Below, one piece after another: positions 16,575 through 25,914 of a DNA stretch of 64,000 nucleotides. Within the stretch, counting starts at the first letter, position 1, and each line of letters begins with the position of its first letter. The stretch lies in assembly GCA_964437365.1 (NCBI GenBank), contig CAYTGM010000002.1, positions 62,001 to 126,000 of the forward strand, given 5' to 3'. The translations under genes were made by a program, and so were the position numbers. A model generated the notes under the pieces. That model searched no databases and was not told where the DNA came from. It saw nothing but the letters and a program-made list of their open reading frames with translations. The stretch is from CAYTGM01 sp964437365 (GTDB lineage: Bacteria; Sumerlaeota; Sumerlaeia; SLMS01).

Positions 16575-17696
16575 CTACTGTCCCGCTTTTCCTTTAAGAT
16601 ATGTATTTACAAGTTCGCTGGCCGCAATAAATGGAGAGAGAGTTCCCTCTGAGATGAGTTCTTCCTGTTTAACCAGATTTTCCTGAATCCCTGAGTCATT
16701 GTAGAAATTTTCAATTAAGAGATTTTCTATCGTCTGTTTCATCCAGTATACAAGCTGGTCGTGTCTCTTCTGTTCAAACTGTTGTGTCTTTTTTGATAGC
16801 TCGATATACTTTTCTACCAGCGACCAGATATCCTCGATACCCTGGTTTTCAACAGCAGAACAGGTCACAACTTTTGTCTTCCAACCTTCCAAAGACGGCT
16901 TCAGGAGGCCCAGCGTACTTTGCATAGATGCTCGAGCTATCTCAGCCTTCTCTTTGTTTGGGCCATCCGCTTTATTGATGGCAATGGCATCGGCAACTTC
17001 GATGATACCCCGTTTGATTCCCTGGATTTCATCACCGGCGCCTGTGATCATAAGCAGCAGAAAGAAATCTACAAGGTGTGCAACCTGGGTCTCGGACTGT
17101 CCTACACCTACTGTCTCTACGATCACCACATCGTATCCCGCAGCTTCGCTGATAAGTATAGATTCCCGTGTTCCTCGGGCAACTCCTCCCAGGCTACTCC
17201 CGCTTGCACTTGGCCTGATCAACGCATCTTCGTGTCTCGAGAGCTTTTCCATCCGGGTCTTATCCCCGAGAATACTCCCTCCTGTTCGTTCACTTGATGG
17301 GTCGACCGCATGAACCGCAACACGGTGTCCACTCTCAATGAGAGAGAGGCCCAATGCTTCTATGAACGTGCTTTTTCCAACCCCTGGTATGCCTGTTATT
17401 CCTAGTCGTATAGACTGACCTGAGTGTGGCATCAATCTATGCAGGACATCGTTCGCTTTGGCCCGATGTTTCTCGCTTGTGCTCTCAACAAGGGAGAAGG
17501 TCTTTCCGAGTATAGATCGATCTCGGTTGAGAACACCTTCTACGTGCTGATCAACGCTCAGGGTTTTCCGTTTCTTTGGTTTCGGGCGGTGCGCTTCTGC
17601 GGCATTCAAATCCACGCCAGCGACCACCCTCATCGCAGAATCCGGTTTATGTCTTCCGTCGTCAGTCACGCTAGCCTTAGCCTTCTTCCTCTTCAA
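16575..17696 (-). CDS. meaB: Methylmalonyl-CoA mutase-associated G3E GTPase MeaB
   Basis: The 373-residue frame encodes a MeaB/ArgK GTPase that protects and reloads the B12 cofactor of methylmalonyl-CoA mutase. Walker A GIPGVGKST is at 102-110, the switch region has VETVGVGQSE, and NKADGPNK is the base-specificity motif. The core family sequence begins near DQHVEGVLNRDR (residue 49), so the first ~45 residues are a Lys-rich extension. The start is not certain: the open frame begins with TTG inside the end of the mutase gene (20-base overlap) with a poor ribosome site, while an in-frame GTG at 17669 follows AAGG by five bases. Overlap with the mutase large subunit supports a direct functional partnership. 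Confidence 0.9.
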   Translation of the reverse strand: MKRKKAKASVTDDGRHKPDSAMRVVAGVDLNAAEAHRPKPKKRKTLSVDQHVEGVLNRDRSILGKTFSLVESTSEKHRAKANDVLHRLMPHSGQSIRLGITGIPGVGKSTFIEALGLSLIESGHRVAVHAVDPSSERTGGSILGDKTRMEKLSRHEDALIRPSASGSSLGGVARGTRESILISEAAGYDVVIVETVGVGQSETQVAHLVDFFLLLMITGAGDEIQGIKRGIIEVADAIAINKADGPNKEKAEIARASMQSTLGLLKPSLEGWKTKVVTCSAVENQGIEDIWSLVEKYIELSKKTQQFEQKRHDQLVYWMKQTIENLLIENFYNDSGIQENLVKQEELISEGTLSPFIAASELVNTYLKGKAGQ

Positions 17697-19842
17697 GCTG
17701 TTCGAAAAGTATATTCAGGATTTTCTTTGCGGCTTCGGGAATGATCGTTCCAGGGCCGAAAACTGCCGAGCAGCCATTTTTGTAGAGAAATTCATAATCC
17801 TGGTGAGGGATGACACCACCACAAACAACCACGATGTCCTCACGATCAAGCTTGCTCAATTCGTGAACTAACTCTGGAATCAGAGTCTTGTGCCCAGCAG
17901 CAAGCGAACTGACTCCAACTACGTGCACATCGTTTTCAACCGCCTGTATGGCAACCTCTTCAGGTGTTTGGAAAAGGGGACCGATATCAACATCGAATCC
18001 CATGTCTGCAAAGGCAGTTGCGATCACTTTAGCACCACGGTCGTGACCATCCTGACCAAGCTTCGCGACAAGCAGCCGAGGTCTTCTTCCATCAATTTTC
18101 ATGAATTCTTTCGTAAGGCTGATTCCTTCTTTCAGCGCATCCATATCGTCAGCTTCCTTCTTATAGACACCCATGATCTGATGGATTTGAGGCTGGTACC
18201 TACCAAAGACTTTCTCCATAGCATCAGAGATCTCACCGACGGTGGCATTCTTTCTGACAGCTTCGACCGAAAGCTCAAGAAGATTGGCTTTTTCTTCCGC
18301 TCCTTTAGTAATGGCATCAAGAGCGGCTTTCACGTCGGACTCGTTTCGTTCTGCTCTGAGTTCCTCGAGTTTCTGAAGCTGAGATTGCCGGACGGCTGTA
18401 TTATCGATTTCAAGAATATCCATCGGGTCTTCCTGGGCGAGACGGTATTTGTTCACCCCGACGATCACATCCTTACCTGAATCAATACGCGCCTGTTTTC
18501 TCGCAGCAGCCTCTTCGATCCTCATCTTCGGGATACCAGTTTCAATCGCTTTTGCCATACCTCCCAGCTGCTCTACTTCCTGCATCATCGACCACGCTCG
18601 TTCCATGATTCCGTTGGTCAATGACTCCATGTAATAAGACCCACCCCAGGGATCAACAACCTTGCATATATTTGTTTCATCCTGAAGAAGAAGCTGGGTG
18701 TTCCGGGCTATACGAGCGGAAAATTCTGTTGGGAGAGCGATGGCTTCATCCAGCGAGTTTGTATGAAGTGATTGAGTGTGACCCATAGATGCCGCAAGAG
18801 CCTCGATCGCTGTTCTTGTCACGTTGTTAAAGGGATCCTGCTCGGTAAGTGACCATCCGCTTGTCTGGCTGTGTGTTCGAAGCGCCATTGATTTAGGGTT
18901 TTTCGGGTTAAACTGTTTAACGAGTTTCGCCCAAAGCACACGAGCGGCTCTCATCTTCGCGACTTCCATGAAGTAGTTCATACCAGTTGCCCAGAAGAAG
19001 GAGAAGCGTGGTGCAAAATCATCAACACTTAACCCGGCAGCGAGACCAGCACGGATATATTCAAGTCCGTCTGCAAGCGTGTAGGCAACTTCGATGTCAG
19101 CCGTTGCTCCTGCTTCCTGCATATGATAGCCGGAGATAGAAATCGAATTGAAACGTGGCATCTTCTTTGACGTATAGGCAAAGATGTCAGAAATGATTCT
19201 CACCGAAGGCTTGGGCGGGTAAATGAAAGTGTTCCGAACCATGAACTCTTTGAGAATATCATTCTGAATCGTACCTGCCAGCTTGTCCTGGCTTACACCC
19301 TGTTCTTCTGCTGCGACAATGTATAGAGCCATAATGGGGAGAACTGCACCATTCATGGTCATGGAAACAGAGATGCGATCCAGAGGTATACGGTCGAAAA
19401 GAACTCGCATGTCCTTAATAGAATCGATCGCAACACCTGCCTTTCCTACGTCACCTGCAACCCTCGGGTGATCACTATCATATCCCCGGTGGGTTGCCAG
19501 ATCAAAAGCTACAGACAGCCCTTTTTGACCCATGGCCAGATTTCTTCTATAGAACGCATTCGACTCTTGAGCTGTGGAAAAACCCGCATACTGGCGGACA
19601 GTCCAGGGGCGCATGGCATACATGGTACTGTAGGGGCCACGAAGGTAAGGTGCCATTCCTGAGAGATACTCGAGGTGGTCCATCCCTTCGAGGTCCTCTT
19701 TTGTATAGAGAGGCTTCACGTCGATCTTCTCAGGAGTTTGCCACTTCGTATACTGAGATTCTGTTCTTGCATTCCAGGCTGAGACTGAAGTCGCCTCGCT
19801 TGAAGAGCTGTCATAAGGAATTTGAGAGAAATTTACAGACAT
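17677..19842 (-). CDS. mutB: Methylmalonyl-CoA mutase, large (catalytic) subunit
   Basis: A 721-residue mutase of normal length. The N-terminal TIM barrel has the substrate motif RGPYSTMYAMRPWT and RQYAGFSTAQESN. The C-terminal cobalamin domain has the base-off motif GQDGHDRGAK, with the axial His near 600, followed by SSLAAGHKT and VCGGVIP. It converts succinyl-CoA to (R)-methylmalonyl-CoA by a radical B12 mechanism. It pairs with the product of the gene just upstream and with MeaB, whose start overlaps its end. The conserved Tyr-Arg (GPYSTMYAMRPW) segment argues for methylmalonyl-CoA rather than isobutyryl- or ethylmalonyl-CoA mutase. Confidence 0.95.
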   Translation of the reverse strand: MSVNFSQIPYDSSSSEATSVSAWNARTESQYTKWQTPEKIDVKPLYTKEDLEGMDHLEYLSGMAPYLRGPYSTMYAMRPWTVRQYAGFSTAQESNAFYRRNLAMGQKGLSVAFDLATHRGYDSDHPRVAGDVGKAGVAIDSIKDMRVLFDRIPLDRISVSMTMNGAVLPIMALYIVAAEEQGVSQDKLAGTIQNDILKEFMVRNTFIYPPKPSVRIISDIFAYTSKKMPRFNSISISGYHMQEAGATADIEVAYTLADGLEYIRAGLAAGLSVDDFAPRFSFFWATGMNYFMEVAKMRAARVLWAKLVKQFNPKNPKSMALRTHSQTSGWSLTEQDPFNNVTRTAIEALAASMGHTQSLHTNSLDEAIALPTEFSARIARNTQLLLQDETNICKVVDPWGGSYYMESLTNGIMERAWSMMQEVEQLGGMAKAIETGIPKMRIEEAAARKQARIDSGKDVIVGVNKYRLAQEDPMDILEIDNTAVRQSQLQKLEELRAERNESDVKAALDAITKGAEEKANLLELSVEAVRKNATVGEISDAMEKVFGRYQPQIHQIMGVYKKEADDMDALKEGISLTKEFMKIDGRRPRLLVAKLGQDGHDRGAKVIATAFADMGFDVDIGPLFQTPEEVAIQAVENDVHVVGVSSLAAGHKTLIPELVHELSKLDREDIVVVCGGVIPHQDYEFLYKNGCSAVFGPGTIIPEAAKKILNILFEQLEEEEG

Positions 19843-19878
19843 AATAAACCTTTCAAGGCAGGTATATATTCAGCAGAT

Positions 19879-22080
19879 TTAGTCAGAGATTGAAAGCTTC
19901 TTGTGGATATGTCCCAGAGTCTCGAGAGCATCGGATTTAATATGAATGAAACCATCTACTCCTGCATCATTGAGACGATCAATCTGTTCTGCTGGATAGC
20001 CGGCCACATAGACAAGTGCTTCAGGTTTGGCTGCTTTGATGGTTTTTACAAGTTCTGGTACAAACCCTTCATAGGATGGATCATCGCTGCATGCCACGTA
20101 AACCAGTGCTTTTGATTCTTTAATAGTTTTTTTAAGTTCGTCGACTTTCTCGAAAGGCTCTGATTCATTTACAGAGAAACCGCCCGCATTAAAGAAACCG
20201 AAAGAGAAGTCTGCGCGGGCACGTCTCATCGTCAGCGGTCCTGTGGGAAGCAGGAGCACTTCCGGAGGAGAACCTGTTCTGGCTTTAAAAGCCCTCGCCT
20301 GATCTCGAAGCTTCTCGTAAGGCATTGATAAACGACGAGAGAGGATACGCTCAACCTTTACATGTTCACCATCAGCTCCCTGTAAGAGCGCATCGAGAAC
20401 TTCAGCCAGCGTTGCTCCCTCTTTGATCGCGTTGATTGCAGGTTCCATCAGATTCCCATTTTCTGCATAGACAGTCTGAGTCAGTGCCGTCAGCAGATTT
20501 CTGACAAGACTATTGGATCGAACAGCCTTGAGCCTGTTCACGCGATTCTTCCGTTTACTGACGAATTCCTCGCGAGGGATATGGCCTTTTGAAACTTCTT
20601 TTTCGTTAGCATCAGCATAGTTCGTGATACCCACAACAGGAGTTCTCCGTGTAGACAACCCTTTCTGACGTTGTGAATATGTCGCCGCAACTGACTGTTG
20701 GGGAAGACCCTGCTTGAGGCATGCAATCATTCCTCCGTGGGCATCTGTTTCCTGAATAATCGACCACGCTTCACGAGCAACAGAATCAGTAAGCGATTCA
20801 ATATAATAGCTGCCTGCCCCTGGATCCACAATACGACTCAGATAGGCTTCTTCTTTGAGGATGATCTGCTGATTTCGTGCTATACGAGAACTGAATGTAT
20901 CCGGTCTTCCCAGGGTTTCATCAAAGGGAGCTACATACATGGAATCAACACCAGCAACGCCCGCAGCAAATGATTCAACTGCGGAACGAAGCATGTTGTT
21001 ATATGGATCGTACTTCGTTTTAGTGAAGGTACTGGTCCGGGCATGAATAAACATCTTTTGAGCGTCTTCAGATTGTGAACCAAAACTCTTAACAATCTTT
21101 GCCCATAGCATTCTTGCAGCACGTATCTTCGCAACTTCCATAAATAGATTCGTAGAAACAGAGAAACTGAAGACTGTCGCAAGCGCAGCCTGGTCGACAG
21201 AAAGACCGCGATTAACCATTTCCCTCAAATATTCAATACCTGTGCTGAGTGTGTATCCAAGCTCCTGGACCGTGGAAGCACCTCCATTATGCCAGTGCTG
21301 GCTATTTACCATGATAGATCGAATGCCGGGAGTGTTGCTCTGGCAGAAGCTGACCATGTCCGCCATTTCACGATACATCAGTGAAAGTGGAGCTCTCAGG
21401 GAACCGTATTTAACCAGTTCACGAATAGGATCACACTCGATTGCACCAAACAAAACCCTGCGGTTGATTCCGCGCTCTTCTGCGAGCGCAACAAGCATGG
21501 AAAGCACTGGAACCGCAGAGGTTCCACATCGAATTGTAATCGGATACCGGTCGAGATCTATATCCTGAAGGGCAATTCTAAGCCCGTTAACAGAAGTAAG
21601 AGTACATCCACCCCTGCCGCAGAGGTCCTTCGCGTCCGGGTGATCACCGTCCAAACCAATTCTCGCCGCATTGTCCAGACGAATGCCTATGGCATTTTCA
21701 CCTCTGGCCAGGCCATCACGAATTGCCTGGTTCACATCTTCTGGGGAAGCAGACATCGTATCCTGACGAATCTGCCAGCCAGGATTCACGTTCTGCAAGG
21801 GGTTGGTTCCGCGTGTATAAGGGTAATAACCCGGTAAATTCTCAAGGTGCTCGATATTTTTCAGGTCTTCCTGAGTGTAGAGCGGCTTGACCGTAAAACC
21901 CTCTGGTGTCTTCCAAAGCAGCTTCTTTTCGTAATCCGCCCCTTTCAAATCCTTTTCGACGACCTCACGCCATTCATTCAGGGTAGGGACGGGAAAATCA
22001 TCAGAGATACGGAGCTTCTTTTCCTCAGAGGAAGTTTCATGATAGTCGGTGGGAGCCTTGTGGTCGTGGTTGGTAATCAT
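19879..22080 (-). CDS. mutA: Methylmalonyl-CoA mutase, small (non-catalytic) subunit
   Basis: A 733-residue mutase homologue that opens the propionate operon. It keeps the barrel (YPYTRGTNPLQNVNPGW, ARIGLDGDHPD) and a C-terminal flavodoxin-like domain. However, the B12 motif DxHxxG is replaced by a degenerate MRRARADFSFGFFNAGG stretch with no axial histidine, as expected for the structural partner in heterodimeric mutases. A nested hairpin sits about 55-95 bases upstream of its ATG. The start is preceded by GTGAGGGTTAC, a reasonable ribosome site. Confidence 0.93.
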   Translation of the reverse strand: MITNHDHKAPTDYHETSSEEKKLRISDDFPVPTLNEWREVVEKDLKGADYEKKLLWKTPEGFTVKPLYTQEDLKNIEHLENLPGYYPYTRGTNPLQNVNPGWQIRQDTMSASPEDVNQAIRDGLARGENAIGIRLDNAARIGLDGDHPDAKDLCGRGGCTLTSVNGLRIALQDIDLDRYPITIRCGTSAVPVLSMLVALAEERGINRRVLFGAIECDPIRELVKYGSLRAPLSLMYREMADMVSFCQSNTPGIRSIMVNSQHWHNGGASTVQELGYTLSTGIEYLREMVNRGLSVDQAALATVFSFSVSTNLFMEVAKIRAARMLWAKIVKSFGSQSEDAQKMFIHARTSTFTKTKYDPYNNMLRSAVESFAAGVAGVDSMYVAPFDETLGRPDTFSSRIARNQQIILKEEAYLSRIVDPGAGSYYIESLTDSVAREAWSIIQETDAHGGMIACLKQGLPQQSVAATYSQRQKGLSTRRTPVVGITNYADANEKEVSKGHIPREEFVSKRKNRVNRLKAVRSNSLVRNLLTALTQTVYAENGNLMEPAINAIKEGATLAEVLDALLQGADGEHVKVERILSRRLSMPYEKLRDQARAFKARTGSPPEVLLLPTGPLTMRRARADFSFGFFNAGGFSVNESEPFEKVDELKKTIKESKALVYVACSDDPSYEGFVPELVKTIKAAKPEALVYVAGYPAEQIDRLNDAGVDGFIHIKSDALETLGHIHKKLSISD

Positions 22081-22133
22081 GTAACCCTCACTTTTTATGT
22101 ATTTACTCTATCGCGATATGAGCATATGTTATT

Positions 22134-22175
22134 GAGAGGGTACAAGCCTTTTCTCAGGCTTTTCCAAACCCTCTC
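22134..22175 (-). promoter_or_regulatory. Nested hairpin in the mutA leader
   Basis: Two perfect helices are nested: GAGAGGGT with ACCCTCTC (8 bp, outer) and AAGCCT with AGGCTT (6 bp, inner), separated by short internal loops. It lies 54 bases upstream of the mutA start on that strand. No T-run follows on the minus strand, so it looks more like a leader element than a terminator. It does not match a cobalamin riboswitch that I can recognise. The remaining bases up to tyrS (22176-22398) show no other clear structure. Confidence 0.5.
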
Positions 22176-22398
22176 ATAAAATCCAATTAACTGCACATAA
22201 GCCCAGTCAAATCAACCTTACAGGTTTTCATTCCTTTACCTTTAACCCTAGTCCAAGCCTTGCCTCAGTTCAAGGAGAGATATGAAAAAAAGAAAGGCAG
22301 AATCGAAAAAAACAATGGCCTCTCGCTCTGAAATCAGCACATTCCCTCACGCGGCCAGCAAACCCCGTTTCCTATCATCTAATCGCAGGTAATATGAT

Positions 22399-23676
22399 AT
22401 GCCCGGTGTCATTGAACAACTTCGAGAACGTGGACTCCTCAACGATGTCACAGATCCCAAATTGGAAGAGTATCTCAACGAACATAAAGTTCCTGTCTAT
22501 GTTGGATTCGACCCCTCAGCCGATTCACTTCATGTGGGCAACATGGTGGGCATTCTCGTTCTGCGGCATTTCCAGCTTTGCGGACATCAGCCCATCGCCC
22601 TTGTAGGCGGTGCCACTGGAATGATTGGTGATCCGGGCGGTCGCAGCGCTGAGAGAAATCTCCTCACGAAAGAGCAACTCGAGAAAAACCTCGAAGGGAT
22701 TAAGAAGGACCTTTCGCGATTTCTTGATTTCACAGGTGAAAACAGCGCTGTTTTGGTTAATAATGCCGACTGGATGGCTCCCTACCACTTCATCGATTTT
22801 CTGCGTGACATTGGTAAGCATTTTCGCATTGGGGATATGCTTGGAAAGGAATCCGTTAAGGCACGCCTTGAATCCGAAAATGGCATCAGCTATACAGAAT
22901 TCAGTTATATGCTTCTTCAAGCCTATGACTATAAGCACCTTTACGAGGAACTGGGCGTCAAAGTCCAATCAGGTGGTTCTGACCAATGGGGAAATATTAC
23001 GGCAGGGATTGATCTGATACGTCGTACAACGGGGGGACAGGCCTATGGCATGACAACACCTCTTCTGGTCGACTCACAGGGGCGCAAGATGGGCAAGTCC
23101 GTGGATGGTGCGCTCTGGCTGAATCCCGAAAAGTTTTCGCCCTACCAGTTTTATCAGTTCTGGGTCCGTCAGCAGGACGCGGACCTCGAGCGGTTCCTCA
23201 AGATGCTCACCTTTCTACCACTTGATGAAATCTCATCTATACTGGAAGAGCACAATAAGGCACCGGAAAACCGTTCAGGGCAAAAGCGGCTCGCCAGGGA
23301 GCTAACAGCGCTCGTCCATGGTAATGAAGAAGCCGACAAAGCATCTGGAGCCTCCGATGCACTCTTCGGGGGAGGGCTCAGTAAGAAAAGTGATTCAGAG
23401 ATTAAAGAAATCTTCAGCGACGTCCCTTCCGTTTCCTTGGACCTCTCGAAGTTAGAGGAAGGATATCCCGTGCTTGATTTGCTGGTGGACACAAAACTGT
23501 GTCCCAGCAAGAAGGAAGCGCGTCGCGTCGTAGGCCAGGGTGGTTTCTATCTGAACAACTCTAATGATAGCGTTTCGAAGGATAAAAAGACACTGGGCAA
23601 GGAAGACCTCGCCAGTGAAACGATGATGATCCTGCGAACAGGCAAGAAGAAGTACTGTCTGGTTCAGTTCTCATGA
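22399..23676 (+). CDS. tyrS: Tyrosyl-tRNA synthetase
   Basis: A 425-residue class I synthetase. YVGFDPSADSLHVGN (residues 34-48) holds the HIGH equivalent HVGN. GGSDQWGNI is the tyrosine-binding segment typical of TyrRS, and RKMGKSVDG (about 229-237) is the KMSKS loop. The C-terminal ~70 residues (LVDTKLCPSKKEARRVVGQGG) form the S4-like tRNA-binding domain. It charges tRNA-Tyr. An AGGT ribosome site lies eight bases before the ATG. It is divergent from the propionate operon and followed 42 bases later by a PfkB kinase. Confidence 0.95.
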   Translation: MPGVIEQLRERGLLNDVTDPKLEEYLNEHKVPVYVGFDPSADSLHVGNMVGILVLRHFQLCGHQPIALVGGATGMIGDPGGRSAERNLLTKEQLEKNLEGIKKDLSRFLDFTGENSAVLVNNADWMAPYHFIDFLRDIGKHFRIGDMLGKESVKARLESENGISYTEFSYMLLQAYDYKHLYEELGVKVQSGGSDQWGNITAGIDLIRRTTGGQAYGMTTPLLVDSQGRKMGKSVDGALWLNPEKFSPYQFYQFWVRQQDADLERFLKMLTFLPLDEISSILEEHNKAPENRSGQKRLARELTALVHGNEEADKASGASDALFGGGLSKKSDSEIKEIFSDVPSVSLDLSKLEEGYPVLDLLVDTKLCPSKKEARRVVGQGGFYLNNSNDSVSKDKKTLGKEDLASETMMILRTGKKKYCLVQFS

Positions 23677-23718
23677 AGCTCGAACATTGCCTGGTAGATA
23701 CTCAAGGTCCTTTATAAG

Positions 23719-24663
23719 TTGATTCTCACGATTACCCTAAACCCCGCGATCGATCTAGGCCTTAGTGTTCCTGCCTGGCAGGAGGGCAAAGTCAATCGCG
23801 CCACAGGTTCTCATCAGGAGTTTGGCGGGAAAGGTATTAATGTTACCCGCATGCTTTCCGAGCTGGGAGCAAAGACAAGAGCTCTCACCATTGTCGGTTC
23901 TGAGAGTGTCCCGAAAATCAAACGGCTTCTTTCTGAGCAAACCTTTCCAGTCACTTATATACGGATTAACGGAGAGACGCGCACAAATGTACATATCTAC
24001 GATACGAATGGGGAACGTGTACTCAAAGTCAACCAGGCAGGCGAAACTCTCGACCAATCCGACTTCGATCATTTTAAGCTTCTATTCAAAACTCATTTGA
24101 AAAACTGTACTTTCGTTGCTGCTGCCGGGAGCCTCCCTCCGGGGTTACCAGAAGATGGATATGCACAACTGGCCCATCTTTGTGCTCAGGAACGACGACG
24201 CTTCGTGATCGATGCAGAAGGACCCGCCTTACTTAAATGTTTGAAAGAAGGTGTTTATCTTGTTAAGATAAACCGTGAAGAACTCGCACGCAGTCTGGAT
24301 GCAAAACTCAATAATGAGAAGTCTATATTAAAGGCCTGTGAAAAACTTCGACAACTTGGATCTTCGAATATCGTGGTGACCGATGGAGGTCGGCCTTTCT
24401 ATGCCTGCACGGAAGAGGGTATTTTCAAAGGAACTCCTCCGAAGATTAAAGTAGCTGGTGAAACCGGAGCGGGAGACTCATTCACTGCAGGAATTCTCTG
24501 TTCTCTTGATCGAGGAGAAGGATGGCAAAAAGCACTCCAGCTTGGTGTGCAGACATCAGCAGCCACGTGTTTACTGCCTGAAGGTATTCTTGCAAGTAGA
24601 GAACATCTCGACGAGCAAAAGAAATTTGCACACATCGAGATGCTCTCTCCAGCAGAAAGCTAA
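23719..24663 (+). CDS. PfkB-family kinase, probable 1-phosphofructokinase
   Basis: A 314-residue ribokinase-superfamily protein. It opens with ILTITLNPAIDLGL, then GGKGINVTRMLSELG, AGSLPPGLP, KINREEL and GAGDSFTAG near residue 250, where the Asp is the catalytic base. The TLNPAID start and KxNxxEL motif are typical of 1-phosphofructokinase/tagatose-6-phosphate kinase (FruK/LacC). It would phosphorylate fructose 1-phosphate or a related hexose phosphate. The start codon is TTG, with AAGG eleven bases upstream. No fructose PTS gene is adjacent, so the substrate is uncertain. Confidence 0.85.
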   Translation: MILTITLNPAIDLGLSVPAWQEGKVNRATGSHQEFGGKGINVTRMLSELGAKTRALTIVGSESVPKIKRLLSEQTFPVTYIRINGETRTNVHIYDTNGERVLKVNQAGETLDQSDFDHFKLLFKTHLKNCTFVAAAGSLPPGLPEDGYAQLAHLCAQERRRFVIDAEGPALLKCLKEGVYLVKINREELARSLDAKLNNEKSILKACEKLRQLGSSNIVVTDGGRPFYACTEEGIFKGTPPKIKVAGETGAGDSFTAGILCSLDRGEGWQKALQLGVQTSAATCLLPEGILASREHLDEQKKFAHIEMLSPAES

Positions 24664-24677
24664 GGTAAGCTCTTCAT

Positions 24678-25208
24678 CTATATCTGTTCCCCGTGATAAT
24701 CGACCAGCTCTGCTACTTTAGCGCAGCTATCTTCGAAATTTTCTCCTATCTCTTCTTTCATTGCTTTGATCAGAAAAACCTTAAAAGCCATTGAACCATC
24801 CTCCTGAAAGAACTGCAGAGATTGAGGTGAGGTCCCATTCTTAGAATCAGGCGGAGTTACATGAAAGATGCGCGTTAGATGATCAAGCCTCAGGTGTAGA
24901 TGAATCCCCTCTCCGTTCACGTTCAGATAGGGGCCAGACCTGCTGAAACCACAGAATCTTCCTTTGATCTCAACAACGCATGCGGGGTTTTTGGAAACAA
25001 AATAAACAAGTCCCAGTTGCTGCAGGCCTTTGATGAATTCTTCAAAGTTGGCTATACGGAACTCATTTGCATAGCCTGCAGGCATGGAAGCGAGAATATC
25101 GGACTCAGGAACCCCAAGTGTTTCCGCAAGCATCCCCGTTTTCATTGATGGATTTGCCTTTAACTTCGCGTTTATCGTCTCTCTAAGACTGTCAAGCTTC
25201 TGGCTCAC
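24678..25208 (-). CDS. hutX: HutX/ChuX-type intracellular heme carrier
   Basis: A 176-residue protein of the HutX/HuvX/ChuX heme-utilisation family. The first 60 residues form a small helical region (LKANPSMKTGMLAETLGVPESDIL); the rest is the heme-binding beta fold, with GRFCGFSRSGPYLNVNGEGIHLHL and a C-terminal FQEDGSMAFKVFL. Family members hold heme after import and pass it to heme oxygenase. Its start overlaps the heme oxygenase gene by 4 bases, which strongly supports that role. It is the last gene of the minus-strand heme locus and converges on the sugar kinase gene, 14 bases away. Confidence 0.82.
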   Translation of the reverse strand: MSQKLDSLRETINAKLKANPSMKTGMLAETLGVPESDILASMPAGYANEFRIANFEEFIKGLQQLGLVYFVSKNPACVVEIKGRFCGFSRSGPYLNVNGEGIHLHLRLDHLTRIFHVTPPDSKNGTSPQSLQFFQEDGSMAFKVFLIKAMKEEIGENFEDSCAKVAELVDYHGEQI

Positions 25209-25870
25209 GATACATTCTCTCCCAATGAATGAGCTTCCTTGCTGACGGCGTTCATGTGGTGAAATGTCTGGCGGCCAACTTCAATCATTCGTTTCATGAG
25301 AGCGTCATCTATTTCCAATTCATTAAATGCTTCACGGAATTGCTGCCATTTTTCACGGATCGCATTTCCGTAGGGTTGAAGGTGGTATGTCCCATCATTT
25401 CCTTCCAGGCCATAGGCTTCCTTAACAGCTTTCGCGATAAACATTGCTCCGTTATTGCTGCCTTCGATGATATAGTGTGTAGACAGGAGTAGCCTTGTAT
25501 CCTCTTTCTCCAGTTCGCCGAAGAAGGTGATCATCTCATTAGTTGCTTCCACGGGTTTCACGGTTTTTGGATCCACTCCGAAGAACTCCAGATCCTTTTC
25601 AGACTTTTCGGCATGAAATTGCTCCTCGGTGACGACTCTTGACAGGAACGGATCACTTTCTTTGTGTCTTGCGAGAAAGACTTCAAACTCCCGCTGAAGG
25701 ATATATCGCTGCTTGAGGCTATTGATATACTTGAATTTTGGCAATGTCCCTTTCATGATACTCTCTTCGTCAGACTTCTTTTCCGTTTGTTGCGAAGAGA
25801 CGCCTTCGTGAATATCCCAGACTCCGCTTTTTAGTTTCTCGATATTTGTTGTTTCAGATGTTGTTTTCAT
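25205..25870 (-). CDS. Heme oxygenase-like protein
   Basis: About 221 residues, nearly all helical. WDIHEGV places a histidine (residue 21 from the chosen start) where heme oxygenases have the proximal heme ligand. FKYINSLKQRYILQREFE matches the early helices, and the distal helix region has STHYIIEGSNNGAMFIAKA, where Gly-rich segments are expected. It would open imported heme to biliverdin, CO and iron. I chose the ATG at 25870 because GGAG is correctly spaced from it; an ATG five codons upstream lacks a ribosome site. Coupling to hutX and proximity to heme ABC transporter genes back the assignment. A TenA-like fold is the main alternative. Confidence 0.75.
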   Translation of the reverse strand: MKTTSETTNIEKLKSGVWDIHEGVSSQQTEKKSDEESIMKGTLPKFKYINSLKQRYILQREFEVFLARHKESDPFLSRVVTEEQFHAEKSEKDLEFFGVDPKTVKPVEATNEMITFFGELEKEDTRLLLSTHYIIEGSNNGAMFIAKAVKEAYGLEGNDGTYHLQPYGNAIREKWQQFREAFNELEIDDALMKRMIEVGRQTFHHMNAVSKEAHSLGENVS

Positions 25871-25914
25871 CTTGTGATTCTCCATTTGGAATTATCTGTT
25901 AAAACTTTGTATAC

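Noticed and set aside
22081..22398. Possible cobalamin riboswitch or T-box between mutA and tyrS
   Set aside because: I found neither a B12-box-like sequence nor a T-box sequence; only the nested hairpin stands out.
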